64,000 nt of DNA. Source: Enoplolaimus lenunculus (Eukaryota > Nematoda > Enoplea > Enoplida > Thoracostomopsidae). Of the stretch, positions 1-11,200 are shown piece after piece (position 1 is the stretch's first letter; every line of letters starts with the position of its first letter). Where the stretch lies: positions 315,001-379,000 of the forward strand of contig JASANG010001737.1 of NCBI GenBank assembly GCA_030248215.1. Direction: 5' to 3'. Under the pieces are notes generated by a model. That model worked only from the letters and a program-made list of their open reading frames with translations. It was not told the DNA's origin and did not search any database. Made by a program: the position numbers and the translations under genes.

Positions 1-267
1 ATAAGAAAGCATTTTTCTACGCCAAAGCTTAAGAAGTTTAAGGATTATTGCCACGAGAAATGTCGGTTGTGAAGCGTGATAAAATGTTCATGGTTTTGGG
101 TTGTATACAAAACGACCTCGTGTTAGACGTGTTATAATATTAAAAATGAATTTTTCAAATTAAACATCATGTTTCACTCACTAATACATTTTGCAATCAA
201 GATTAAGCAACGATGTCATCAATTATGCATGGTTAAACGTTAAACTGTAAACTCTTTTGAACGACTG

Positions 268-412
268 GACCATAGCGTAAGACTGGCGCTCTACCTGTCG
301 TGTGGCGCCGTCCGTCGTCGTCCGTCACGGTCCGATATTGTACGCGAGCAAACCGCGTGCATACCTCACCGCACGCTGACGAATGGTAACGGAAGGCGAC
401 GGACGGCGCCGG
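268..412. repeat. B-family GC-rich short inverted-repeat element (diverged)
   Basis: GTCCGTC/GACGGAC motifs face each other around a short centre, as in the clear copies at 8781-8935 and 37251-37438. The terminal TAGCG motif is only partly kept. It lies just upstream of the first ORF. Confidence 0.5.
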
Positions 413-499
413 AAGATATTAAACTTTTTGAAAAAATTGCTTGCATCCAAAAGCGCTTTGGTTCGTCTGTACATACTGCTGTTTTGTCAATATTTTCAG

Positions 500-1274
500 A
501 TCTCATTCTGATGTGGACCAGGCTAACCTTGTCATCGACAAAAACTGGTTTAACGTTTACGCTGTGTTTGTTTATTTTTGTTCAACGATCAATTTCAATA
601 CAGACGTTTTCGTTGAATGGCTAACAGCCGGAACGGGAGTCGCGAGTGTGCGGCCCGAACGGTTTTTGTTGTTTCTGTTGAATTTTGTTAAGTTACTTAG
701 TTACCAACCTTTCACGGAAAATGCAATATGGCTCCAGCAGATCCGGCTGGGAGTGTCGCAGTTTGGTGAAAAGCGTTGGAGATCTGAGAAACTTGTGACT
801 GAAATAGGAAGCGGAAATAAGATGCCGGAAATGAAGATGGTATGCGAAGTAACAGTGTTTGAAGATATTGGCTTTAGAGATTGTGGCAAATGTGTAAAGT
901 TTTATGAATGTTTGGATAAAGAACATCAGCAGGAGGTCGGGGACAGTGAAGAAATGAAATTTTCTGCTGAACCTCAAATTAAAAAGGTTAAATTGAATGA
1001 AACCCGTGAGCGCTCAGAAAAGCAGTTGGAGTCCCGACAAAATTATTCTTGTATTAGACCAGGAGTTGATTGTGGGCAGAGGAGACAAAAGAATGATGAG
1101 GATGAGCTTATGGAAAAGCTTGTGATTATACTTAGTGAACTCAAGGTTAAACTCGGCCGTCTCTACGCCAACGGATTGCTAGGATTCAATCCAGAACCAC
1201 TGTTGAAACATATTAATCGCGTTGAAGAAAAGTATAACATGGAAATTGAAAGTCGCAGTAATAACAGTGATTGA
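500..1274 (+). CDS. Unrecognised ORF, possibly a terminal exon or a single-exon gene
   Basis: I do not recognise this protein. An open frame runs to a TGA at 1272-1274. It is open from a plausible acceptor (TATTTTCAG, exon from 500), but the first in-frame ATG is at 822, which would give about 150 aa beginning MPEMKMVCEV. The part after 822 looks the more protein-like: a Cys-containing stretch (FRDCGKCVKFYEC), then a charged Lys/Glu-rich linker, then a C-terminal amphipathic region (DELMEKLVIILSELKVKLG) that could form a coiled coil or helix. There is no signal peptide or membrane segment. The part before 822 may be 5' UTR. An AATAAA lies about 113 nt after the stop, which supports this as the gene's 3' end. 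The alternative is a chance ORF. The GC-rich B element at 268-412 sits just upstream. Confidence 0.45.
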
Positions 1275-1386
1275 AACTGTAAGTTTGTTAGCCTGATAAC
1301 GAAAGTAGTTGTAATATTTGCAACACTAACATTTTAAAATTAAAATATATACCGCGTCAATTGTCGCTCCGCTAAAAGTGAAGCCA

Positions 1387-1392
1387 AATAAA
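1387..1392 (+). terminator. Polyadenylation signal AATAAA
   Basis: AATAAA lies 113 nt downstream of the stop at 1274, a normal distance for a metazoan 3' UTR. Such hexamers are common by chance in AT-rich DNA. Confidence 0.4.
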
Positions 1393-2280
1393 GTTTTCAC
1401 CATTCAGGTTATATTTTAACAACCGGAAAATTTCATGTTGTTTACCGTAATTGTCGTTGTTTCAAGGAGTAATTAACTTCGATTGTAGTTGAAAATTAAA
1501 CAAAAGCTTGTTGAGAAAAGGAGTTATAAGCATGTGGTAAAAGACAAATCCTCGTAGCAATCACATTTTCTGGTTAAATCCTCGTAGCAATATTATTTTC
1601 TGGTTCTTTACCCTGACATCACAAAGTTTCTTGCATATATATTTGACAGGAAATGGTTATACTTCGCCCATACGGGAGAATTGATGGGTAGAACACCCCG
1701 TCTCCGTGCGTCACTACTGAAATTTTATGAAAACAATGGAACAGAATAATTATAGTTAACACATATTTAAACTTTGAAGCTTTATTATAACATTACTTGG
1801 TAACTTTATCCTGCAAACGTATATAATTACTACAATATTTTTCAAAGAAAAGTTGTTTAATAACGTGAACCATTTAACAGTCATTAAGTCGAAGTTGTTA
1901 AGCTGAAATTTTACGCGTGCCGGCGCCCGTTGCCACACGGGAGGCCAGATTATATTTCACGATTTTACAACCTTTTTTACATACATTAATGACGCAGGTT
2001 GTTGTGTACTATCAAATTTTTATGACATCCGTTTCGAAATTGTATTATACAAGGCAAAATTTTAAGTTTTCAATCATTTTTTCTGTCGCCTGGGCCTGAA
2101 TGATTAGCAATTACTTACAATAATATCATTTATCATGTTGCCATATGCCGATAATAAAGTGGAAGTGAATAAAATTTGTGCTCTTGTTTTCACGATAAAT
2201 AAATTTTCTTGGCTTTAATACTGTCGCTCCATTTCTCTAGGTTTTGAAGTTTTTAGATTGAAAGTAAGCTGTTACTTTTT
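1393..2280. other. Intergenic, AT-rich, no gene seen
   Basis: No ORF with coding character and no clear exon. A short imperfect duplication (AAATCCTCGTAGCAAT twice) lies at about 1546-1590. Confidence 0.5.
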
Positions 2281-2543
2281 TCGCCCATGTATACAACAGG
2301 GCGGGAACAGTAGTATAAGCATATTCCTAAGCCTATGCCTAACCGTAACGATGAGCCTATATGCCTAAGCCCAAGCCTATGCCTAACCGTAACGATGAGC
2401 ATATATTCCTAAGCCCAAGCCTATGCCTAACCGTAACGATGAGCCTATTCCTAAGCCAAAGCAAACAAAGTTAGTCTAAAGCTTAAACTGACCCTATTAC
2501 AGCCCCGCCGGAAAATGATCCGGCCCAGTTCTATACATGGGCC
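2281..2543. repeat. A-family element with TTAGGC-type core
   Basis: The ends are inverted repeats of the type GCCCATGTATA.AACAGGG and CCAGTTCTATACATGGGC. The core is CCTAAGCC-type hexamers with interspersed CGTAACGATGAGC blocks repeated three times at about 60-bp spacing. The G-poor strand is on +. Confidence 0.8.
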
Positions 2544-4514
2544 GTTTCTTCGGTAGACTGGATAACTTTATTTTTATCGTTCATTGAATTTTTTGTCCGG
2601 CGCTTGATAAATTCAGTTTAAAACTCTGCTGAGTAAAAATAAGAGACACTTGAAGGCCAATCAATAGCATACTTAAAGCAATATAAAAATCAACTGACCA
2701 GTCACTGAAATACTGTGGTATTGCGGTTACTTTTAACCAAATATACAAGCATTTGACAGTATGTAATTCGTGAAAACGATTTTTCATGTCACAATGCAAA
2801 CGTTGAATTAAAATCTGCACTAAAATTTGGAATATATATACATACTCAACAAATCTTGTCTATAATATAATACTAGTAATCCGTGGTTGCACACATGTGC
2901 AACTTTCTTTGTGTTTTGGCATATCTTTGAAGGGAATAGTTTAAGAAAGTCTGCGCTTAAGCCTTAAAACTTGATTGACAATTGTGTATTCAATTCCAAT
3001 ACAAATTTTAATTTTTTAGCCTGTGTGGGTCCGATAGGAATGATGAACCCTGGAATCCACCATCCGCAGAGAAAAATACGCGTCCGAAATTTTCAAATTA
3101 AGCCTGCTTAAAACAATAAACAAATTACATACATGTTAAAATATATATGCGCAAAAAGCAAACAGACTTTAGCCTTATAGAATAACCACACAAAGAAAAA
3201 GTATACGGCAATCTTCCATCTTCAGAATTATTCACGTAGAAGTAAAGAATGAAATTTGCTTATGGATATACAAATATGCTGGAACGCCGCCCGTAATACG
3301 TATGTGGGGCGTTCCAGCTTTAATATATAAATATAAAATGCGCGAACTTTCTGAATAGAACATGCTGATTGCTTGTTTAAGCGATGAAAGTGGGTCACGG
3401 CTCAAGAAATTGTGAAGTTTGTAGGGCCATGATTGGTCATGGGTCAAACGTTTGACTCATATATGACCCATATTTCATTACCGTTATACTACCTCAGAGC
3501 AGACATAATATTTTAAATTTTATTTCGCACGAGAATTTTTGCATGCTTTAAAATAAATGGCCGGCAGCTAAGCTTGCTATATATCATAACAAGTTTTATT
3601 GCGCTTGTCTGTCTTGCTATAATCATACTGGTAATTGAACAGGGCAGTTTGAATTCTCTTCAGTTGCTGAAGAAAATTTTAAAGGCAACTTACCTTGTGT
3701 CATGGGTCAAGCTAAGGACATATTACTCACGGTTGATCACAGATCACATATAGTGACATATTTTCAACTTTGGCTTGTGTGAAACTTTATCACTAATTGA
3801 CGATAAATGCGTATTTATTTAACAGAATTCTTTTGGCGCTTCTGAAAAATTTTTGGCTCGGGGGATTCGCGAACATGCCCACTCATAGGGGATGATGTGT
3901 TTCCTTGCCCTCCGTAGTTGCGAACCTGTTTATCCTGGTAGCATATGTGAACTACTTAAATTTTGAAAGTTAAACAGCTGTGATTTGACAGACAGCAGTA
4001 ATATGAGGTCAAAACTTTTGATTGCAAGTGCACACCCGTTGTAGTGAGTGACAGCTGATACGAATTAATTGCTTTAAGCTTTTAATAATTTTGTGTGAAT
4101 TTTGACATATTGGTGCCACTAAGCTGGCCATTTGTCTTTCAATTTTGGCAAAGTGGTTTTGTTGCAGCCCTGCCATGTCCCAGGATTAAATTTCTTTCAC
4201 GGTTACGGTAAAGTTTTATTATAATTTTTTTAGTTGTTGAATAAAATTCTTCGAACCAAGTTAAAGTGTTCATGATAGTTTATTACAGAAACAAATTAGA
4301 CGTTACTAAGGTTCGATGAGTTAGAAATTTAAGTATAAGTAAATGGTTTTTGCCAGGCTGTGGCTTTCTCCATGCAAATTTTAATGTGTTTAGTAACAAT
4401 GATTCATTGCCACAAGGATAAAACGGATGTTTGTCTCCGGATGCGGCAAATATCAACTTCCGGCTTTGGCATAATTTTTGCCGATGGTTCTTGCAATTTC
4501 GGCAGTGAAATGTT
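2544..4514. other. Intergenic, no gene seen
   Basis: AT-rich. I found no coding exon. A local palindromic stretch built from GGGTCATGGGTCAAA / TTTGACTCATATATGACCC lies at about 3430-3475, and a GGAACGCC..GGCGTTCC hairpin at about 3278-3318. Confidence 0.45.
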
Positions 4515-4761
4515 GTCATAATTTCACAAAATTTATCCGTTTAGTGCGTTTTGTTTTAACGTTTAGCACAATTTTGAGAAAGAATTAGCGAGAATTTGCA
4601 CAAGATAGGCGTGAAATGGAACGATTAAAAACACATTATTGGTTAAAACTAACGACTTCCGCATCATTTTAACTACCTAACTTTGCTTCATCTCCGTATT
4701 CACTTCCGGCAGGTTTTGCTTACCTCCGGCTCCGGTATTTTTTGCCTCCGGTTGCACCCTG
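4515..4761. repeat. L-family element (CCGGCTCCGG / TTGCACCCT end)
   Basis: It shares its right half with 13170-13379: a TTTTAACTACCTAA block, then CTCCGGCTCCGGTATTTTT, then CACC/GCC TCCGGTTGCACCCT. The left edge is approximate. Confidence 0.6.
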
Positions 4762-4899
4762 ATTCCAGGAAGGGTCTGATTTGGGGATCTAGGGATCAAT
4801 CCCCCTACCAGACCCGAACGAAATTAAAATCGTTCCGCACTGAATACAAAGATCGCGTCTGACTTCTCGCTCGACAATTATCTAAACATTTTAAGTACG

Positions 4900-5079
4900 T
4901 ACTGTATTGACCCGAATAAGAGGGGGGTAATAAGGGGGGGTCCCCATTTTCGGTCCGAATCAATAGGATTCCGTGTCCCTAATAAGAGTCCGTGAGCGGA
5001 TAGAGTCTCTAAACCCTAATTAGAGTCCATAAGAGGCCAAATAAATATCAGTCCCCCTCTTATTAGGGTCAATACAGTA
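4900..5079. repeat. F-family MITE, TA-flanked
   Basis: It starts TACTGTATTGACCCGAATAAG and ends CCCTCTTATTAGGGTC..ACAGTA. The ends are inverted repeats and the TA at each end is a likely target duplication. Related copies lie at 35936, 41807, 49479 and 58336. Confidence 0.8.
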
Positions 5080-7440
5080 TAGCGTTTTTCTCGCTTCTCT
5101 CAACATTTAATGTTACGTAAGGCAACATGGGTCGAGAATTCTATGCGCTGGACGACTAAGTCGACTTTAAAAAACTCATAAGTAACCAAAAATCAGCTTT
5201 TCTCAAGTTTGACTGCAGAACATGCGTCGCGCGTTTGGTTCGCAATTTTTTTACTACTGCTACCAATGTAGCGTAGTATACTTGGACCAGGACAACATCA
5301 CATATGACGGTACCAAACGAAGCTAATTTTAATCTAATGGTACTGTGTAGTTTGTTTTTCGAAGGATGTAAACGCAACCGTATAGGTACGACCCGAACAA
5401 TATCAATTTTGAAATCTCCATTTGATCCGCAAGCATACTTTGTTCAGATTGTATATGTATCTAGCTGAAATTTGTGCTTTACTGTTCGGGACCAGGTATC
5501 GAAACAACAGTTGTTTACTTTTCCATTTTTTGTAAGGTAACAAAATGTTTTACAACGGGATCTCATCTCCCAGGTCAGAAGGGTGGTCGCGGATATCCTG
5601 GAAGTAGCACTCACTTATAAAAACTCCATCCTCGGATCCAACCTACCAAAAACCTAGGTCTGTCGCTGCCCTGAAGCCTCAAATTTACGCTTTGGCTTTG
5701 ACTTGCCAGTAAGTTTTACTGTTTGCAGCTTAGATAAAGACTGAGACCGCAACCTAAGTATAAAGCCACGCCGTTAAGCTTAAATGTAAGCACTTTATAT
5801 ACTTCACAAAAGGTGCCAACTCTTCGATCTGAACAACTTCATCTGCTTTCAAAATGATTTTTGGAACGAAATTTAATCTTTGATGCAGATATCAAGCATC
5901 ACACATATTAAAAGTTAGAATTTCGCACAAAATCGCTATTATGCAAAACAATATTGACCTGATATGTTCCCGTGATGTATAGCTGCCAAAAACAAAATCA
6001 ATTTGGTAAAACGTGATTTTGGCGAAAAATTTACACCAACACACAGCAACCCCCTTCGGCAACAAAGGCGAAACCAATTAGTTCTCGATTAACTTTCGTT
6101 GCGCTTCTCTCGCTGAAAAATCAACGATGGGACAGTCACAAAAGTTCAATACCTGCCTTCAAAAAATTGCACAAAATTCTGTAGCAAACTAATGATTATC
6201 AGTGTAAGAATTCGCGTTGTTTGCTGATTCGGTTTGAATTTTCTCTAATGATTTCACGAATGGAACATCTCCAATCAAAATCCAGGATCTACCACCGGTA
6301 GTTTTGTCTTGGCCTTGTTCAGTATACCTACTGTTCTTGCCAGATTTCATTAAACCAGACAACAGGTTTGTGTACCACCAAAAATTTGAAGTCGCTAGAG
6401 ACAAAATTCTATATGCCTGGAGCACTTTTGGGGTTTTCGGTGTCAAATGGTAAAAGTTTTGCTTTTCGGAAAAATGTGTGGGCCTTATTTCGCAACAGGG
6501 GGCTGCGTTAGTGTTATGCGCCTACAGTAAGTCATTGTTGAATGGCCGAATTCCTGGTATTATGGTATGTTTACTCACAAATATTAATATTCAACAAGGT
6601 CGGTTGAGTTAAAATCACTTAAAACATATGTGGCAACCATTAAAGTTTTCCTCCCGTCCGTTCTCTCACTAGATTTTCTTCCGTAAACCGTCTTATGTTC
6701 AAATTTTATTCCATTGTTCAAATATAAATTTTTCAATTTGATTTTAACCGAAATTTAGAATTGAAAGAAGTATAGGATCGAAAGTGAAACAAATCAGGGG
6801 AACTCACCAAAACGGAGTACTAATTCGAAACAGGGGGTTTTTGAGAGGAAATTGACTGGAAATACATTTCTAGTAAATGACACTAAAAACTTTTGCTATA
6901 GGTCACTCACCGTCTTTGCACCCACAAAAACACATCAATTGTGGGGCTTCCGAAGTTAGTGAGGTCGAAAATTTGAAAGTTTACACAATGCGTTTTAATA
7001 CGAAAACACGTTGCAGTTTTTTGGGTTCGCTGCGCTCGCGACAGTATCATCAATTAGAAGGGATAGCAATTGTAACCGATGTTTTAACTCTTATAGTTGC
7101 CCCAGACGTATGCCGTTGTTATGTTTTCTGTAACAGGACTGCTCCAAACAAACAAGTGCATTCTGTAGATTTCTCCAACTATACTGCAGCCTGAGTATCC
7201 TTGTCCGCAATGCCGGAGCAGGCAAGGGTTGGGCTCCCCCCAAATTTTAGGGTGGGCCCCAACTCGCGAACGAAGCGAGCGAGGCGCCAGACGTATTTTA
7301 AAACTTAAGCGATTTTTTGTTTCAACCGATTAGGGTGGGGTCCCCGTTAGGGGTGGGCCCCCCAAATGAGGGGTATGGGGGATGGCTGCTCCAGCCGTGC
7401 TTGTCCATCCACATATACGAGGCTATTAGAGTTGCAAAAC
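5080..7440. other. Intergenic, no gene seen
   Basis: AT-rich with no convincing exon. A GC-rich island at about 7205-7400 has facing GGAGCAG and CTGCTCC motifs around repeated GGGGTGGGCCC blocks, so it may be another inverted-repeat element. Confidence 0.4.
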
Positions 7441-7504
7441 AATTGTGTAAATCGTTCTCTTTAGCAACTTCCAGGTAACACGATTGAAGGAAAATTTTCA
7501 AAAT

Positions 7505-7832
7505 AATTGAACAGCATAAACTACGTGTTAAGTAATTATTTAACCATTTTGTTGTTTCTAACAGCGTACTTACGTTAAGTAAATACTTAAGTCGTTGATT
7601 CAGTTTGATAGATTACGAATTTACCTTTCAGTCATACTAACCTTAGTCAAATTGAATTTGTAGACTATTGGTTTCTCCTCAAAATGTAAAACAAAACTAT
7701 TACTTTCTTGCTATGATAATGACTGACATTTGGAGTTCATATGTTTTTGCTCGACAATCTAAGTATTTACTTAAGTCGGCGACTTAAGTAATTACTGAAG
7801 TATGGCTTAAGTAAGATTTCAGAAACCCAGCC
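7505..7832. repeat. K-family element (ACTTAAGTAATTACTTAAG)
   Basis: Both ends are rich in TACTTAAGTA palindromes, with TTTCAGAAACCCAG just outside the right end. The 20800-21125 copy has the same ends and the same middle in the opposite sense. Confidence 0.65.
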
Positions 7833-8026
7833 ATTGCTTATCAAAAGGCCAGAAAATTTTTTTTCGCTCGCTATTCTCGGCAAGTAGATGTAAAGGTTTT
7901 ATATATAAACGTAATAAACGTTTATCAATTTGAATATAAAATATATAGAGATTATTTAGAATTTAAACATAACATAAACGGTAAAGTGCATTTATTTTGC
8001 AGTCGTAGCTAAGGCAACACTAAGCA

Positions 8027-8282
8027 ATGAGCTTTCCACCAGTTGCATCGTTTGCTAATTTCAATCAACGAAAGTTGACCAACTTGCACTGCTCAACAGA
8101 TTTTGCAAGCGATAGCAATCACAACAACAGCAGCAGCAACAACGACAACAACAACAGCAACGACAACAACAACAGCAGCAGCAGCAAAAACACAAGTTGT
8201 ACTGCACTTGCGTTCGATGCATGCTCGGACGGATCATGTACGGGTTATGAAGTGAACAGTGGCCAATCGGATTATTCTACAG
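8027..8282 (+). CDS. Fox exon 1
   Basis: It begins ATGAGCTTTCCACC, the first ATG of an open frame. An upstream TTATTTTGCAG near 8001 could be a 5' UTR acceptor. It encodes an Asn/Ser homopolymer tract from a CAACAACAG-type microsatellite at 8117-8190. Donor ACAG|GTATAC leaves phase 1, which matches exon 2. Confidence 0.75.
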
Positions 8283-11200
8283 GTATACACATGCACTGTC
8301 TTAACCCCTTCTCACATTGAGTGTCACTTGAGTTCGAATCCTAGCATAAAAGTATGTCTCAGAAGAAATAGAAAATATTCATGTGAGAAAGAATTAGGGA
8401 AAAAATTTTCAGTTTACTATCTATAACCCCTTCTCATATTGAGTTGCCTATAAGCAACTCAGCGCAGTGTATATACGTTAAATAATATATATCGCACTGT
8501 GTTTAACAATTGCAACACGTATACATAGCACTAAATCACCACAAAACGTGAGAGCACCCTCGGGCTGGAGCGTCAAGCTCCTATAGCTGCGTGGTGATGG
8601 TATACGCCTCCCACTCCAGTCACTGGAGTTCGAATCCTAGCATAAAAGTATGTGTCAGGGGAAGTAGAAAATATTCATGTGAGAAAGGGTTAATGTTCAA
8701 AATATTTCCGGTTTCAAGGCTGCTGCAAGTTGTAGCTGTCATTATTCGCTGTAAAAATTTGCATATGTGAATAGGGCTTAAGGTTGCGCTATGCTTTTTA
8801 GACGTGCGGCGCCGTCCGTCAGCGTGCGGTATCGTACGCAAATAACTCATGTACGATAATGTATGGTGACGGACGGCGCCGTACAGGTGACGGACGGTGA
8901 TGGACGGCACCGGACGTCAAGCATAGCGCAACCCTTAAAGTTATTCAAGCACCACTTACGTATGTCTGTATATATATAGATATGTTCGAATTCGTGCTTT
9001 TACGCTATTCATGTGTCTATAACCAGCAGGAATGATAACAGTTAGAAACAAAAATGTAGGCTGGGCAGCCATAAAGCGCAACACCCACCCATGCTTCACT
9101 AAGATAGCAGTTATATGAACGAAAAAATAGCGTTTTTAGCAAATTGTATGTTTATTTCATATCTTTAGGTATATATGCTTTATTCGATACAATTTGAAAT
9201 TGAATCAGCACGCGGCTGACCATAGAAATTTGATAGACGATAGAAATTTTAGGTAATTAGACTGCCGGAAAAGTTTCAGCTTTTACCTTTGAGGTAAAAA
9301 ATTTTAAAATTGATCAAAATTCAGCTTGGTTGTTGTCGCATTTTTCGGATACGTATGGCGACCTGGTAAAATGCGGAACCCAAAAATCCGCCCAGTTCCA
9401 TGAGGCCCACGCCACACTTTCATCTTCAGGTAAACGTGTTCTTTGTCGACTTGCAAAATTTAAAATTGTGTGCCAACTGAGAAAAAATTTTAACCGTTTC
9501 TTTTGTATCTTCATATGATCTAAATATACGTTTCAATTGAACTATAGTTTACACCACCCCTTCAAATCCTGCCACTGACAACGTGCCTTATCTACCGTAC
9601 CAATTCAGTCATCATTACGACCCTAACGCTCGAATTTCCACTACTTTTTTAACAACCGAATGCCAATACTTTCCCACAATTGCTCCGACAGATCTTAATA
9701 TGGGTCCTCCAACAGAAATATCAGCTGCCACTGCGGAATCGCCTCAGTTGCCTGAACTGCTGCCTGAATACACAGGACAGCATCAAGCCCAAACTGACCA
9801 CGTAAATAATAATCCTCAATCAGTTACATCGCTGTTTAATGTTGCTTCGAATACGATTAGTCTGGTGCCAGACGCTAGTCATGATCCCATTTGTCAGCTG
9901 ACTGAAAGTCAATCGCTCATTGGTCAGTCGAGCACAACGGCAAAGGTCATGGGTCACTCGAATTCAACCCAAACGCTCATTGGTCAGTTAAACGCAGTGG
10001 AAACGCTTATTGGTCATTCAAAGTCAGCTCAAAATGTTACTAACCGACGGAAGAATAACAGATTCAGTGACAAAAACGCACCGCAATCAGAAAGAGCGAA
10101 TGAGAACTCGCTAAATCGAGAAATCAGCCATGATCGAGAAACAGATGAAAGCGACGAAATCAACACACAATCGTCAGGTGAGCTGACTTGAGTAAAATAT
10201 ATACAACGTAAATATATTAGCGAAATTCTGTTACAACAAGCAAGATCGTTATCTCATCGTAGATTTGGGACTGTTAGGATTGCGCTATACTCGTTGCGTG
10301 CCGTCGGACGCCGCTGCGCGCTGCCGCACACCGCCGAACGCCGCCGCACACCGCCGAACGCCGCCGCGCGCTGCCGCACACCGCCGAACGCCGCTGCGCG
10401 CTGCCGCACACCGCCGAACGCCGCCGCGCGCTGCCGCACACCGCCGAACGCCGCCGCGCGCTGCCGCACACCGCCGAACGCCGCCGCGCGCTGCCGCACA
10501 CCGCCGAACGCCGCCGCGCGCTGCAATAAAATTTATTTATTAAAAATTGTGGAACGCTACCAAATTCATTTTTCCAATATTTTTGTTCGCAACGCATAGC
10601 AGCGGGGTCGGCGTCCAGCACTGCCAAGTATAGCACAATGCTAATTATACTAAAATGGATTTGTTTAGCAACGGCATTGATTCTTTAATCTTGCGCATCA
10701 TAAACATTTTATTAAATTCTTCTATGTTTCATTTTATTCCTAATGGTCTACTCCATATTTCTTACAAACGTCTATACATTTAAGCACGTATATATGCAAG
10801 GAATACCTAGTTTTTAGTGATCCAAAGTGTGGCTTGCGAAAAAAATGAACCGGAAGTTGAAGAAGCTGCGAACACCAAAGGAACCGACACTGACAAACGA
10901 GACGGAACCGGAAAACGACAACGTTCCGACAAACCGCCGTACTCATACATTGCGCTGATTGCAATGGCGATACAACGTCAAACCAATAAACGTGCAACAC
11001 TTACTGATATTTATTCGTTTCTTCAAGGACGATTTGAATTTTTTCGTGGAGGTAAACATTACTTTCAGTAGTGTCCCACAACAGTGTTTACACAATGCAC
11101 TGTGTATAATTTGCACTCCTTGGCAAGAAACGTGCAAGAAATGTATGTTTTTATGGATCCATACCTGAATTATGCAGTCCCTATTTTCTGATAAATGTAT

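Noticed and set aside
8574-8640. True tRNA gene
   Set aside because: A- and B-box motifs are present, but I could not fold a full acceptor stem and anticodon arm, and the same sequence recurs in elements with inverted ends.
10254-10599. Several 90-120-codon Arg/Ala/Pro-rich frames on both strands
   Set aside because: All are read-outs of a 30-bp GC-rich minisatellite, whose length is a multiple of 3.
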